64,000 bases of DNA, taken from CBDHDN01 sp965261585. Lineage in GTDB: Bacteria; Pseudomonadota; Alphaproteobacteria; UBA6615. Under the pieces are notes generated by a model that was not told where the DNA came from, searched no databases, and was given only the letters and a program-made list of their open reading frames with translations. Location of the stretch: contig CBDHDN010000001.1 of the NCBI GenBank assembly GCA_965261585.1, positions 1 to 64,000 on the forward strand. The letters are read 5' to 3'. Every line of letters starts with the position of its first letter. The stretch's first letter is position 1. Below are positions 45,411-53,719 of the stretch, piece by piece. Position numbers and translations under genes: made by a program.

Positions 45411-46195
45411 TTAGGCGCGGTGGCGCAGGCGCATCTTGATGGGGCCGTGGGAGCGGCCGTTGATCATCTGCTGCAGGTAGTCGTTGTCGGCGTCGTCGAT
45501 GGCGGCGGTAGGGCCGTCCCAGACGATGCGGCCCTCGTTCAGCATGAACAGGTGGTCGTAGCGGTGGCGGGCGGAGTCCATATTGCTGGTGATGGACAGC
45601 GCCGTCGTGCCGAAGTCGTCGACGATGCGGCGGATGTTGGCGTTGATGACGCTGGTCGTGATCGGGTCGAGGCCGGCGGTCGGCTCGTCGAGCAGCAACA
45701 GCTCGGGATCGTCGGCGATGGCGCGGGCGATGCCGACACGCTTCTGCATGCCGCCGGAAAGCTCTGCTGGGGAGAGCTCGGCGGTGTCCGGCGTCAGGTT
45801 GACGATCTGCAGCTTGGCGAGCGCGATCTCCCGGGCCTCGTGGCGGTTCATGCGGTGGTGGTTGATCAGCTTGAAGGCGATGTTCTCCCACACCGAGGTA
45901 CTGTCGAACAGGCCGCCGGCCTGAAACAGCATGCCGAACTTCTCGATCACGGCGCCGCGGGCCCGGCCGCTCAGGCGGGTGAGATCCTGCCCGTCCACCT
46001 CGATCGAGCCGGACTCCGGCGGATACAGGCCGGCCAGGCACTTCATCAGCACCGTCTTGCCCGACGCGGCCGGTCCGATGATCACGGAGCTCTTGCCGGC
46101 CGGCACGGCAACGTGACATCGTGCAGCACGTGGTTGACGCCGAACGTTTTGTTGAGCTGCCGCACATGAACCTTGATCGCGCCGTTTTCGGCCAT
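45411..46195 (-). pseudogene. Mla-type ABC transporter ATPase, one-base frameshift
   Basis: Looks like MlaF, the ATPase of the phospholipid transport system between membranes. From ATG 46195: MAENGAIKVHVRQLNKTFGV, NHVLHDVTLP, then the frame breaks near 46112. The rest has VIIGPAASGKTVLMKCLAGL (Walker A), GMLFQAGGLFDSTSVWENIA (Q-loop), AELSGGMQKRVGIARAIADD (signature) and LLLLDEPTAGLDPITTSVIN (Walker B). The switch position reads SITSNMDSAR, with Ser-Asn where THD is expected. No MlaE/D/B genes are adjacent. The indel lies at a GTTGCC position and may be a sequencing error. Confidence 0.8.
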
Positions 46196-46440
46196 CTGCC
46201 GGTTTCCTGATCGTCGGGGCCCGTATCGGGTAGCGGGAAAAAGTAAACGATTCCCTCCACGCCGCCCCAGGCGGCCGGGGACTCGCGCGCCGCGCCGGCC
46301 CCTGGATGCGCGAGTGCCGCATCTCCGTCAAGCGTTTCACGACCGGCACGCCGGCGGCTGGGTTGCGAGCGCCGGCTCGAATGCGACGTATTCCTGCTGT
46401 ATGATTGCCGGCGCAATGGCGGCCGAGACGATGAGGAGGG

Positions 46441-46487
46441 GGCCCGAACCGATGGGGCCCGAACCGATGGGGCCCGAACCGATGGGG
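46441..46487. repeat. 15-bp tandem repeat (three units) upstream of phnM
   Basis: Three exact head-to-tail copies of GGCCCGAACCGATGG at 46441, 46456 and 46471, plus two further bases, ending 24 bases before the phnM start. The copy number could vary by slippage. Confidence 0.9.
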
Positions 46488-46510
46488 ATTGCGATCGAGG
46501 GGAGTGGCTC

Positions 46511-47653
46511 GTGAACTGGGAAATCCATGGCGGTGCGGTGCTGGCGGACGGTGCCGTCGGGGCGGCCTCGGTGTTAGTCGCCGACGGGGTGGTCGTGTCG
46601 TCGCGGCCGGCGGCGGCGCGGCCCCTCGATGCCAGCGGCATGCTGGTCCTGCCGGGCATCGTCGACGTGCATGGCGACGGCTTCGAGCGGCAGATCATGC
46701 CGCGGCCGCGGGTGTCGTTCCCGCTCGACCTGGCCTTGCACGAGACGGACCGGCAGCTCGTCGCCAACGGCATCACGACCGCGTTCCACGGCCTGACGGT
46801 GTCGTGGGAGCCGGGGTTGCGCAGCCTCGACAACGCCATCGCATTCGTCGCGGCCTGGCAGCGCCACCGCGCCGGCCTGGCCTGCGACACGCGGCTGCAT
46901 CTGCGCTGGGAGACGTTCGCGCTGGCCGGCGCCGACCAGGTGACGGCGTGGCTGGCGCTCGAGCCGACGCCGATCCTGGCGTTCAACGACCACACCACCA
47001 GCATGGTCGAGAAGGCCACGATAGCCAGGAGCCTGAGCCAGATGGCGGAGCGCTCGGGGCTCGACGAAGCCGCGTACCAGGCCCTGCTGGCCGAGGTGTG
47101 GGCGCGCCGCGACGCGGTGCCGGCGGCGATCGAGCGGCTCGCCGCCGCGGCCCGGCGGGTCGGCGCGGTCATGCTGGCGCACGACGAGCGCTCGCCGGAC
47201 GAGCGTGCGCGCTACCGGGCGCTCGGCGCGCGGGCGTCGGAGTTCCCGATGACGCTGGAGACGGCGCGGGCCGCGCGCGCGGCCGACGAGCACACGATCC
47301 TCGGCGCACCCAACGTCGTGCGCGGCGGCAGCCATTGCGGCGCCCTCGATGCGGCGGCGGCCGCCGCCGACGGCCTGTGCACCGTGCTGACGACGGACTA
47401 TTTCTATCCGGCGCCGCTGCGCGCGGCGTTCATGCTGGCCGCCGACGGGCCGATGGACCTGGCGGCGGCGTGGGCCCTGGTCTCGCGCAACGCGGCGGCT
47501 GCCGCGGGGCTGGACGACCGCGGCGAGATCGCGCCGGGCCGGCGGGCCGATTTGATCGTCGTCGCTGCGCGTGACCAGCGGGCGCCGCGGGTCGTCGCGA
47601 CGATCGTCGGCGGGTTGCTCGTCTACGCGGCGGCAGGTGCGCGCGTCGGCTAG
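46511..47653 (+). CDS. phnM: Alpha-D-ribose 1-methylphosphonate 5-triphosphate diphosphatase PhnM
   Basis: A 380-residue metal-dependent amidohydrolase of the carbon-phosphorus lyase pathway. It releases pyrophosphate from ribose-1-methylphosphonate-5-triphosphate. MLVLPGIVDVHGDGFERQIM has the HxD-like metal site, ITTAFHGLTVSWEPGLRSLD and ILAFNDHTTSMVEKATIARS follow, and later VGAVMLAHDERSPDERARY and NVVRGGSHCGALDAAAAAAD, then VLTTDYFYPAPLRAAFML. These are the usual PhnM metal ligands and substrate loop. The start is GTG 46511 after GGGGAGTGG. No other phn genes are nearby, so it is an orphan phnM or part of a dispersed pathway. Confidence 0.92.
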   Translation: MNWEIHGGAVLADGAVGAASVLVADGVVVSSRPAAARPLDASGMLVLPGIVDVHGDGFERQIMPRPRVSFPLDLALHETDRQLVANGITTAFHGLTVSWEPGLRSLDNAIAFVAAWQRHRAGLACDTRLHLRWETFALAGADQVTAWLALEPTPILAFNDHTTSMVEKATIARSLSQMAERSGLDEAAYQALLAEVWARRDAVPAAIERLAAAARRVGAVMLAHDERSPDERARYRALGARASEFPMTLETARAARAADEHTILGAPNVVRGGSHCGALDAAAAAADGLCTVLTTDYFYPAPLRAAFMLAADGPMDLAAAWALVSRNAAAAAGLDDRGEIAPGRRADLIVVAARDQRAPRVVATIVGGLLVYAAAGARVG

Positions 47654-47685
47654 TGCCCACTATCGTAGAAACGTGCGACGGCCCC

Positions 47686-47750
47686 CACCCTTCGACAAGC
47701 TCAGGGTGAGGCCCTCATCCCCGGATTTAATCCGGGGTTGTCGAAGGGTG
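47686..47750. repeat. REP-like cruciform between convergent phnM and tldD
   Basis: Outer arms CACCCTTCGACAA (47686-47698) and TTGTCGAAGGGTG (47738-47750) are perfectly complementary, and an inner near-palindrome CCCCGGATTTAATCCGGGG (47719-47737) sits just before the second arm. It is a compact intergenic palindromic element that could serve as a bidirectional terminator or a REP sequence; the TTCGACAAGCTCAGGGTGAGG core is a common dispersed motif in many high-GC genomes. Confidence 0.8.
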
Positions 47751-47801
47751 CGGGCCGGCCGCTCGGTGACTCAGTCTCTAGTGAAAGCAAGTACTGGAGC
47801 G

Positions 47802-49235
47802 CTAAACCTCGGTGCCGCCGACGGTCAGCGATTCGAGCAGCATTGTCGGCTGGCCGACGCCGACCGGCACGGACTGGCCGTCCTTGCCGCAGGTGCCGAC
47901 GCCGTCGTCGAGGCGCGAATCGTTGCCGATCAGCTTGACCCGGGTGAGCGCGTCGGGGCCGTTGCCGATCAGCGTCGCGCCCCTGACCGGGGCGCCCACC
48001 TTGCCGTCCTCGATCAGGTAGGCCTCGGTGCAGCTGAATACGAACTTGCCCGAGGTGATGTCGACCTGGCCGCCGCCGAAATTGACGGCGTAGATGCCGG
48101 TCTTGGCCGCCTTGATGACGTCTTCCGGTGCGGCGTCGCCGGACAGCATGTAGGTGTTCGTCATGCGTGGCATCGGATGGTGGGCGTAGGACTCGCGACG
48201 GCCGTTGCCGGTTGCGGCCACGCCCATCAGGCGCGCGTTCATGCGGTCCTGCATGTAGCCCTTGAGGATGCCGTCCTCGATCAGCACGTTGTAGGCGCCG
48301 GGCGTGCCCTCGTCGTCGATGGTGATCGAGCCGCGGCGGTCGGGGATCGTGCCGTCGTCGACGATGGTGACGCCGGGCGAGGCGACGCGCTCGCCCATCA
48401 AGCCGGCGAAAGCCGAGGTCTTCTTGCGGTTGAAGTCGCCCTCCAGGCCGTGGCCAATGGCCTCGTGCAACAGCACGCCGGGCCAGCCGGGGCCGAGCAC
48501 GACCGGCATTTCGCCGGCCGGGGCGGGCACGGACTCCATGTTGACCAGAGCCTGGCGCAGCGCCTCGTCGACCTGGGCACGCCAGCGCTTGGGATCGACC
48601 CAGGCGTCGAACGTGGCGCGGCCGCCGACGCCGTGGGAGCCGGTCTCCATGCGGTCGCCGTCGCCGACGACGATCGTGACGTTGAGGCGGACGAGCGGCC
48701 GGATGTCGGCGGCGCGCGCGCCGTCGCCGCGGACGATCTGCACGGCCTGCCAGCTGCCGGCGATCGTCGCCGAGACCTGGCGGACGCGCGCGTCGGCGGC
48801 CCGGGCATAGGCGTCGATCTCGGACAGCAGCTTCACCTTGGCCTCGAAGGCCATCTCGCCGAGCGGATTGACGTCGCCATAGAGGCCGCGGTTGGTGCCG
48901 GGCGGCGGCGCCGCCAGCGTGCCGGCGTGACCGGAGCGCACCGCCTTGACCGTCTCGCCGGCGCGGGCGATCGCCGCCTCGCTGAGCTCCGATGCATGGG
49001 CATAGCCGGCGGCCTCGCCGGAGACGGCGCGCAGGCCGAAGCCCTGAGACGTGTCGAAGCTGGCCGCCTTCACGCGGCCGTCGTCGAACGTGATGCTCTC
49101 GGACTGCCGGTACTCGAGGAACAGCTCGCCATCGTCGGCGCCGTTAAGGCTGTCGGCGACCAGCGTCTCGATGCGGTCGCGGTCCATGCCCGTGCGGGCG
49201 AAGAATAGGTCGTCCGTGGCGGCGATGTCGGACAT
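47802..49235 (-). CDS. tldD: TldD family metalloprotease
   Basis: TldD forms with TldE/PmbA a zinc protease that degrades unfolded peptides and processes modified peptides such as microcin B17. 477 residues, full length. The zinc site is GVLLHEAIGHGLEGDFNRKK (HExxxH), with downstream YMLSGDAAPEDVIKAAKTGI and GKFVFSCTEAYLIEDGKVGA, the third ligand region. The N-terminal beta-rich domain begins YRQSESITFDDGRVKAASFD. It is divergent from the cytochrome oxidase cluster, an arrangement common in alphaproteobacteria. Confidence 0.95.
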   Translation of the reverse strand: MSDIAATDDLFFARTGMDRDRIETLVADSLNGADDGELFLEYRQSESITFDDGRVKAASFDTSQGFGLRAVSGEAAGYAHASELSEAAIARAGETVKAVRSGHAGTLAAPPPGTNRGLYGDVNPLGEMAFEAKVKLLSEIDAYARAADARVRQVSATIAGSWQAVQIVRGDGARAADIRPLVRLNVTIVVGDGDRMETGSHGVGGRATFDAWVDPKRWRAQVDEALRQALVNMESVPAPAGEMPVVLGPGWPGVLLHEAIGHGLEGDFNRKKTSAFAGLMGERVASPGVTIVDDGTIPDRRGSITIDDEGTPGAYNVLIEDGILKGYMQDRMNARLMGVAATGNGRRESYAHHPMPRMTNTYMLSGDAAPEDVIKAAKTGIYAVNFGGGQVDITSGKFVFSCTEAYLIEDGKVGAPVRGATLIGNGPDALTRVKLIGNDSRLDDGVGTCGKDGQSVPVGVGQPTMLLESLTVGGTEV

Positions 49236-49509
49236 CTGGCAGCTCCTCGTCTGGCGGCCGGCCGGTCGATGGCGCCGGTCGGGGCTATATGGGCCTTTCG
49301 GCGCGGTGGGGCCAGCGCGTTTTGCGCGGCGCTATCATCTGGGGTTGCAGCGGGGCTGCAGCGGACTCTGCAACATGGTGTCTCAAGCGGCTGAAATCCA
49401 GGGGATTTTCGCTTGTTGTGTAGTAATTCGGTGGTGTAGTTTCCGGCCGCGCTCGGGTCCGGCATGCGGCCGGCCGAGTCCCGGATCTGAGGGGGCCAGG
49501 GCACAGCGC

Positions 49510-50376
49510 ATGATCCAAAATGCGAAGATGTCAGGCTGCTTGGCGGCGGTGGCCGCACTCGTTGCGGCGATCCCTGAGGCCGGGGCCGCGTCGCCCCGCA
49601 ATTGGCAGCTGGGCTTCCAGGACGCGGCGACGCCGGTGATGGAGTTCGCGACGCGTTTCCACAACTTCCTGCTGATCGTGATTTTCGCGATCACCGTCTT
49701 CGTGCTGGCGCTGATGCTGTTCGCCATCGTCCGGTTCAGCGAGAGGCGCAACCCGACGCCAAGCAAGACCACTCACAATTCCCTGGTCGAGGTCGCGTGG
49801 ACCGCAGTCCCGGTCCTTGTCCTCATGGTCATCGCGATCCCGTCGTTCCGGCTGTTGTTCCTGACCGACCGGACGGTCGATGCCGACATGACTATCAAGG
49901 CGATCGGGCGGCAGTGGTACTGGACCTACGAGTACCCCGACCACGGCGACTTCGCGTTCGACGCCTTCATCATTCCCGACGAGGACATACAGCCCGGGCA
50001 GCTGCGCCTGTTGGAGACCGACAACCGCGTCGTCGTTCCGGTCGGCAAGAAGGTTAGGCTGTTGACGACGTCGTCGGACGTCCTGCACGCCTGGGCGGTG
50101 CCGTCGTTCGGCGTCAAGATGGACTCTGTCCCGGGACAGACGAACGAGACCTGGTTCCTGGTCAACGAGCCGGGTGTCTACTACGGCCAGTGCTCGGAGC
50201 TGTGTGGCGCCGGCCACGGCTTCATGCCGATCACGGTCGAGGCGGTGCCCGAGGCCGAATTCAATGCCTGGGTCGCGCAGGCGCGACAGCGCTTTGCCCA
50301 GGCCGACGAGACGATCTTGGATCCGCGGCCGATCCGCTACGCGGCGGTGCAGTTCGACGCGGCCATGGGCAGATAG
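49510..50376 (+). CDS. coxB: Cytochrome c oxidase subunit II
   Basis: Subunit II of the aa3-type oxidase. It receives electrons from cytochrome c through the binuclear CuA centre in the periplasm. 288 residues. A signal peptide (AAVAALVAAIPEAGAAS) is followed by two helices (LLIVIFAITVFVLALMLFAI and VAWTAVPVLVLMVIAIPSFR). The IGRQWYWTYEYPD patch binds cytochrome c, and QCSELCGAGHGFMPITVEAV holds the CuA ligands (two Cys, His, Met). It heads the cox operon. ATG 49510 is chosen because it gives the signal peptide. Confidence 0.97.
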   Translation: MIQNAKMSGCLAAVAALVAAIPEAGAASPRNWQLGFQDAATPVMEFATRFHNFLLIVIFAITVFVLALMLFAIVRFSERRNPTPSKTTHNSLVEVAWTAVPVLVLMVIAIPSFRLLFLTDRTVDADMTIKAIGRQWYWTYEYPDHGDFAFDAFIIPDEDIQPGQLRLLETDNRVVVPVGKKVRLLTTSSDVLHAWAVPSFGVKMDSVPGQTNETWFLVNEPGVYYGQCSELCGAGHGFMPITVEAVPEAEFNAWVAQARQRFAQADETILDPRPIRYAAVQFDAAMGR

Positions 50377-50385
50377 GGGTACACC

Positions 50386-52014
50386 ATGTCCGAGTCGACG
50401 GGCCACGCGCACGACGCGCAGCACGATCACCACCCGACGGGGTGGGCGCGGTTCGCCTATTCGACGAACCACAAGGACATCGGCACCCTCTATATCGTCT
50501 TCGCGATCATCGCTGGCCTGATCGGCGGCATCCTGTCGCTGGTCATACGGGTCGAGCTGCAGCAGCCGGGCGGCCAGTTCCTGATCCTGCCGGACGGCGC
50601 CATCGACGGCCAGATGTGGAACGTGTTCATCACGGCGCACGGCCTGATCATGGTGTTCTTCGTGGTCATGCCGGCGATGATCGGCGGCTTCGGCAACTGG
50701 TTCGTGCCGCTGATGATCGGCTCGCCCGACATGGCGTTCCCGCGCATGAACAACATCTCGTTCTGGCTGCTCGTCCCGGCGTTCCTGCTGCTGCTGGGCT
50801 CGACCCTGGTCGGCAGCGGCGCCGGCACGGGGTGGACGATCTATCCGCCGCTGTCCAGTGCCATAGGTCATGCGGACGCGTCGGTCGACATGGCGATATT
50901 CTCGCTGCATCTGGCGGGCGCGAGCTCGATCCTCGGCGCCATCAACTTCATCACGACGATCTTCAACATGCGCGCACAGGGCATGACGCTGCACCGCATG
51001 CCGCTGTTCGTATGGTCGATCCTGGTGACCGCGTTCCTGCTGCTGCTGGCCCTGCCGGTGCTGGCCGGCGCCATCACGATGCTGCTGATCGACCGCAACT
51101 TCGGCACCAGCTTCTTCGAGGCCGCCGGCGGCGGCGACCCGATCCTGTTCCAGCACCTGTTCTGGTTCTTCGGCCACCCGGAGGTCTACATCATGATCCT
51201 GCCGGGCTTCGGGATTATCAGCCAGATCGTGTCGACATTCTCCAAGAAGCCGGTGTTCGGCTATATCGGCATGGCCTACGCGATGATCGCGATCGGCTTC
51301 GTCGGCTTCATCGTGTGGGCGCACCACATGTATACGGTCGGCCTGGACGTCAACACGCGGGCTTATTTCACCGCCGCGACGATGGTCATCGCGGTGCCGA
51401 CGGGCATCAAGATCTTCTCGTGGATCGCGACCATGTGGGGCGGCTCGATCCGCCTCGAGACGCCGATGCTGTGGGCGCTCGGCTTCATCTTCCTGTTCAC
51501 TGTCGGCGGCGTCACCGGCGTCGTGCTGTCGAACGCCGGGCTGGACCTGGCGCTGCACGACACCTACTACGTCGTTGCCCACTTCCACTACGTGCTGAGC
51601 CTGGGCGCGGTCTTCTCGATCTTCGCCGGCTTCTACTACTGGTTTCCAAAGATGTCAGGGCGCCGCTACAAGGAGACGCTGGGCATGCTGCACTTCTGGA
51701 TCACGTTCGTCGGCGTCAACCTGACGTTCTTCCCGCAGCACTTCCTGGGCCTCGCCGGCATGCCGCGGCGCATTCCCGACTATCCGGACGCCTATGCCGG
51801 TTGGAACTTGGTGTCGTCGCTGGGCTCGTACGTCTCGCTGGCCGGCGTCGTGCTGTTCGTCTTCGTGGTGCTGCATGCCCTGTTCGCGGGCAAGAAGGCC
51901 GAGGCCAACTATTGGGGCGAGGGCGCGACGACGCTGGAATGGAGCGTGTCGTCACCACCGCCGTTCCACACGTTCGAGGACGTGCCGCGGATCCGGCCGG
52001 CCGAGGCGCACTAA
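50386..52014 (+). CDS. coxA: Cytochrome c oxidase subunit I
   Basis: The catalytic subunit (542 residues, 12 transmembrane helices) carrying haem a and the haem a3-CuB centre, which reduces oxygen and pumps protons. HDHHPTGWARFAYSTNHKDI, VFITAHGLIMVFFVVMPAMI, FWFFGHPEVYIMILPGFGII (CuB His and cross-linked Tyr), and DTYYVVAHFHYVLSLGAVFS (haem ligands) are typical. K- and D-channel residues appear conserved (GFGNWF). It is nine bases after coxB, in the same operon. Confidence 0.98.
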   Translation: MSESTGHAHDAQHDHHPTGWARFAYSTNHKDIGTLYIVFAIIAGLIGGILSLVIRVELQQPGGQFLILPDGAIDGQMWNVFITAHGLIMVFFVVMPAMIGGFGNWFVPLMIGSPDMAFPRMNNISFWLLVPAFLLLLGSTLVGSGAGTGWTIYPPLSSAIGHADASVDMAIFSLHLAGASSILGAINFITTIFNMRAQGMTLHRMPLFVWSILVTAFLLLLALPVLAGAITMLLIDRNFGTSFFEAAGGGDPILFQHLFWFFGHPEVYIMILPGFGIISQIVSTFSKKPVFGYIGMAYAMIAIGFVGFIVWAHHMYTVGLDVNTRAYFTAATMVIAVPTGIKIFSWIATMWGGSIRLETPMLWALGFIFLFTVGGVTGVVLSNAGLDLALHDTYYVVAHFHYVLSLGAVFSIFAGFYYWFPKMSGRRYKETLGMLHFWITFVGVNLTFFPQHFLGLAGMPRRIPDYPDAYAGWNLVSSLGSYVSLAGVVLFVFVVLHALFAGKKAEANYWGEGATTLEWSVSSPPPFHTFEDVPRIRPAEAH

Positions 52015-52950
52015 GTGGTGACGGGCGACGCCACAATCGACAGCCGAACCAGCGAGGCGGGCCTTACGGACACCGCCGAGGCGGGGCTGCGTGACTATTT
52101 CGCGCTGTTGAAGCCACGTGTCATGTCGCTGGTCGTGTTTACCGGCTTCGTCGGCATGTACCTGGCGCCGGGCAGGCTGCACCCGGTGCTTGGCGCGGCG
52201 GTGATCCTGTGCATCGCCGTCGGCGCCGGTGCCGCGGGCGCCATCAACATGTGGTACGACCGCGACATCGATGCGGTGATGGAGCGCACGAAGCGGCGGC
52301 CGCTGCCGAGCGGGCGCATCGAGCCGAGCGATGCACTGGCCATGGGCATCCTGCTGGCGTTGCTGGCGGTGGCGTTGCTCGGTCTGGCGACGAACTGGGT
52401 GGCCGGTGGACTGCTCGCCGGGGCCATCCTGTTCTACGTCGTCGTCTATACGATCATGCTGAAGCGGCGGACCCCGCAGAACATCGTTATCGGCGGGGCC
52501 GCCGGCGCGTTCCCGCCGCTGATCGGCTGGGCCGCGGTGACCGGCGACATAACGATTGCGCCGTTGGTGCTGTTCGCGGTGATCCTGTTCTGGACGTCGC
52601 CGCATTTCTGGGCGCTGGCGTTGTATCGCAACGACGACTATGCGCGGGCGCAGGTGCCGATGCTGCCGGTCGTCGCCGGGCGCGCGACGACGAAACGGCA
52701 GATGTTCGGCTACAGCGTGTTGCTGCTGCCGCTGGTGGTCGTGCCCTTTGCGATCGGCTTGGCCGGGCCGGTCTATCTGGCGGTCGCCGTCGTCATGGGC
52801 GGCCTGCTGGTGGTGAGCGCGTGGCGCGTGCTGCGCGAGCCGGACGAGGCGCGCGACCGGGCGGCGCGGCAGATGTTCGGCTTCTCGATCCTCTATCTGT
52901 TCATGGTGTTCGCGATGCTCATCCTCGACGCCGGCGGGCGGCTCGCGTGA
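52015..52950 (+). CDS. ctaB: Protohaem IX farnesyltransferase (haem O synthase)
   Basis: Converts haem B to haem O, the first step to haem A for the oxidase. 311 residues, integral membrane UbiA superfamily. MVTGDATIDS leads to YFALLKPRVMSLVVFTGFVG; INMWYDRDIDAVMERTKRRP is the first prenyl-diphosphate-binding DxxxD motif. The start is GTG 52015, immediately after the coxA stop (a second GTG follows in frame). The C-terminus overlaps the next small gene by one base (TGATG). No haem A synthase (ctaA) is seen in the window. Confidence 0.95.
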   Translation: MVTGDATIDSRTSEAGLTDTAEAGLRDYFALLKPRVMSLVVFTGFVGMYLAPGRLHPVLGAAVILCIAVGAGAAGAINMWYDRDIDAVMERTKRRPLPSGRIEPSDALAMGILLALLAVALLGLATNWVAGGLLAGAILFYVVVYTIMLKRRTPQNIVIGGAAGAFPPLIGWAAVTGDITIAPLVLFAVILFWTSPHFWALALYRNDDYARAQVPMLPVVAGRATTKRQMFGYSVLLLPLVVVPFAIGLAGPVYLAVAVVMGGLLVVSAWRVLREPDEARDRAARQMFGFSILYLFMVFAMLILDAGGRLA

Positions 52951-53078
52951 TGGCGCGGCGCGAATACAGCGAGCGGCATCGCCAGCGGCGGGGCAAGAAC
53001 TATGCCGTGGGTTTCCTGCTCGTGGGGGTGGTTGTGCTGTTCTACGTGGTGTTCTTGGCGCGGGCAGGGAGTTTCTAG
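52950..53078 (+). CDS. Small membrane protein of the cox cluster
   Basis: A 42-residue protein with an Arg-rich cytoplasmic head (MARREYSERHRQRRGKNYAV) and one helix (GFLLVGVVVLFYVVFLARAG). It occupies the position between ctaB and ctaG where many alphaproteobacteria encode a CoxF-like or unannotated small protein. It overlaps the ctaB stop by one base and ends directly at the ctaG start. It is probably an oxidase assembly or accessory subunit; this role is inferred only from position. Confidence 0.75.
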   Translation: MARREYSERHRQRRGKNYAVGFLLVGVVVLFYVVFLARAGSF

Positions 53079-53690
53079 ATGGCGCAGCGCACGGTGATCG
53101 GCCGCAAGTGGTGGTTCGGCGGCCTGTTCGCGGTGGTCGTCTCAATGAACGGCTTCGCCTATGCGACGGTGCCGGCCTACCGCGCGTTCTGCCAGCAGTT
53201 CGGCTTCGCCGGCACGCCGCTCGTCGCCACCGTGGCGCCGGGCGATGACGAGGTCGTCGACCGCGAGATCACGGTCCGCTTCAACGCCGATATCAGCCCC
53301 GATTTGAACTGGCGGTTCAAGCCGCGGCAACGGTCCGTCACGTTCAAGGTGGGCGAGGCGGGCTTGGCCTTCTTCGAGGCCGCAAACCTGTCGGCGGACG
53401 TGCTCACCGGTTCCGCGACGTTCAACGTGACGCCGCTGAAGGCGGCACCCTATTTCGTCAAGATCCAGTGCTTCTGCTTCGACGAGCAGACGCTCGATCC
53501 GGGGCAGGCGGCCGACATGCCGGTGACGTTCTTCGTCGACCCCGAGATCATGAACGACCGGAACGTCGACGACGTGAATACGATCACGCTCAGCTATCAC
53601 TTCTTCCCGGTCGACGATCCGGTGCGGCGGGAGACGCAGGCGGCCGCCGCAGCGGTGGAGCCGGGCGACCACGACACGGCGACGAACTGA
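53079..53690 (+). CDS. ctaG: Cytochrome c oxidase assembly protein CtaG/Cox11
   Basis: A copper chaperone that inserts CuB into subunit I. 203 residues with one N-terminal membrane anchor (WWFGGLFAVVVSMNGFAYAT), then a periplasmic immunoglobulin-like domain. The copper-binding IQCFCFDEQTLDPGQAADMP has the CFCF motif, and MPVTFFVDPEIMNDRNVDDV and ITLSYHFFPVDDP follow. Start ATG 53079 directly follows the preceding stop. Well conserved in this position. Confidence 0.95.
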   Translation: MAQRTVIGRKWWFGGLFAVVVSMNGFAYATVPAYRAFCQQFGFAGTPLVATVAPGDDEVVDREITVRFNADISPDLNWRFKPRQRSVTFKVGEAGLAFFEAANLSADVLTGSATFNVTPLKAAPYFVKIQCFCFDEQTLDPGQAADMPVTFFVDPEIMNDRNVDDVNTITLSYHFFPVDDPVRRETQAAAAAVEPGDHDTATN

Positions 53691-53719
53691 CAGGGGTCCG
53701 GGCGACGGGAACAAAAGCG

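Noticed and set aside
49531..51588. A 685-residue minus-strand ORF opposite coxB/coxA
   Set aside because: It is an antisense frame of two unmistakable oxidase genes and is rich in His/Asp/Arg repeats.
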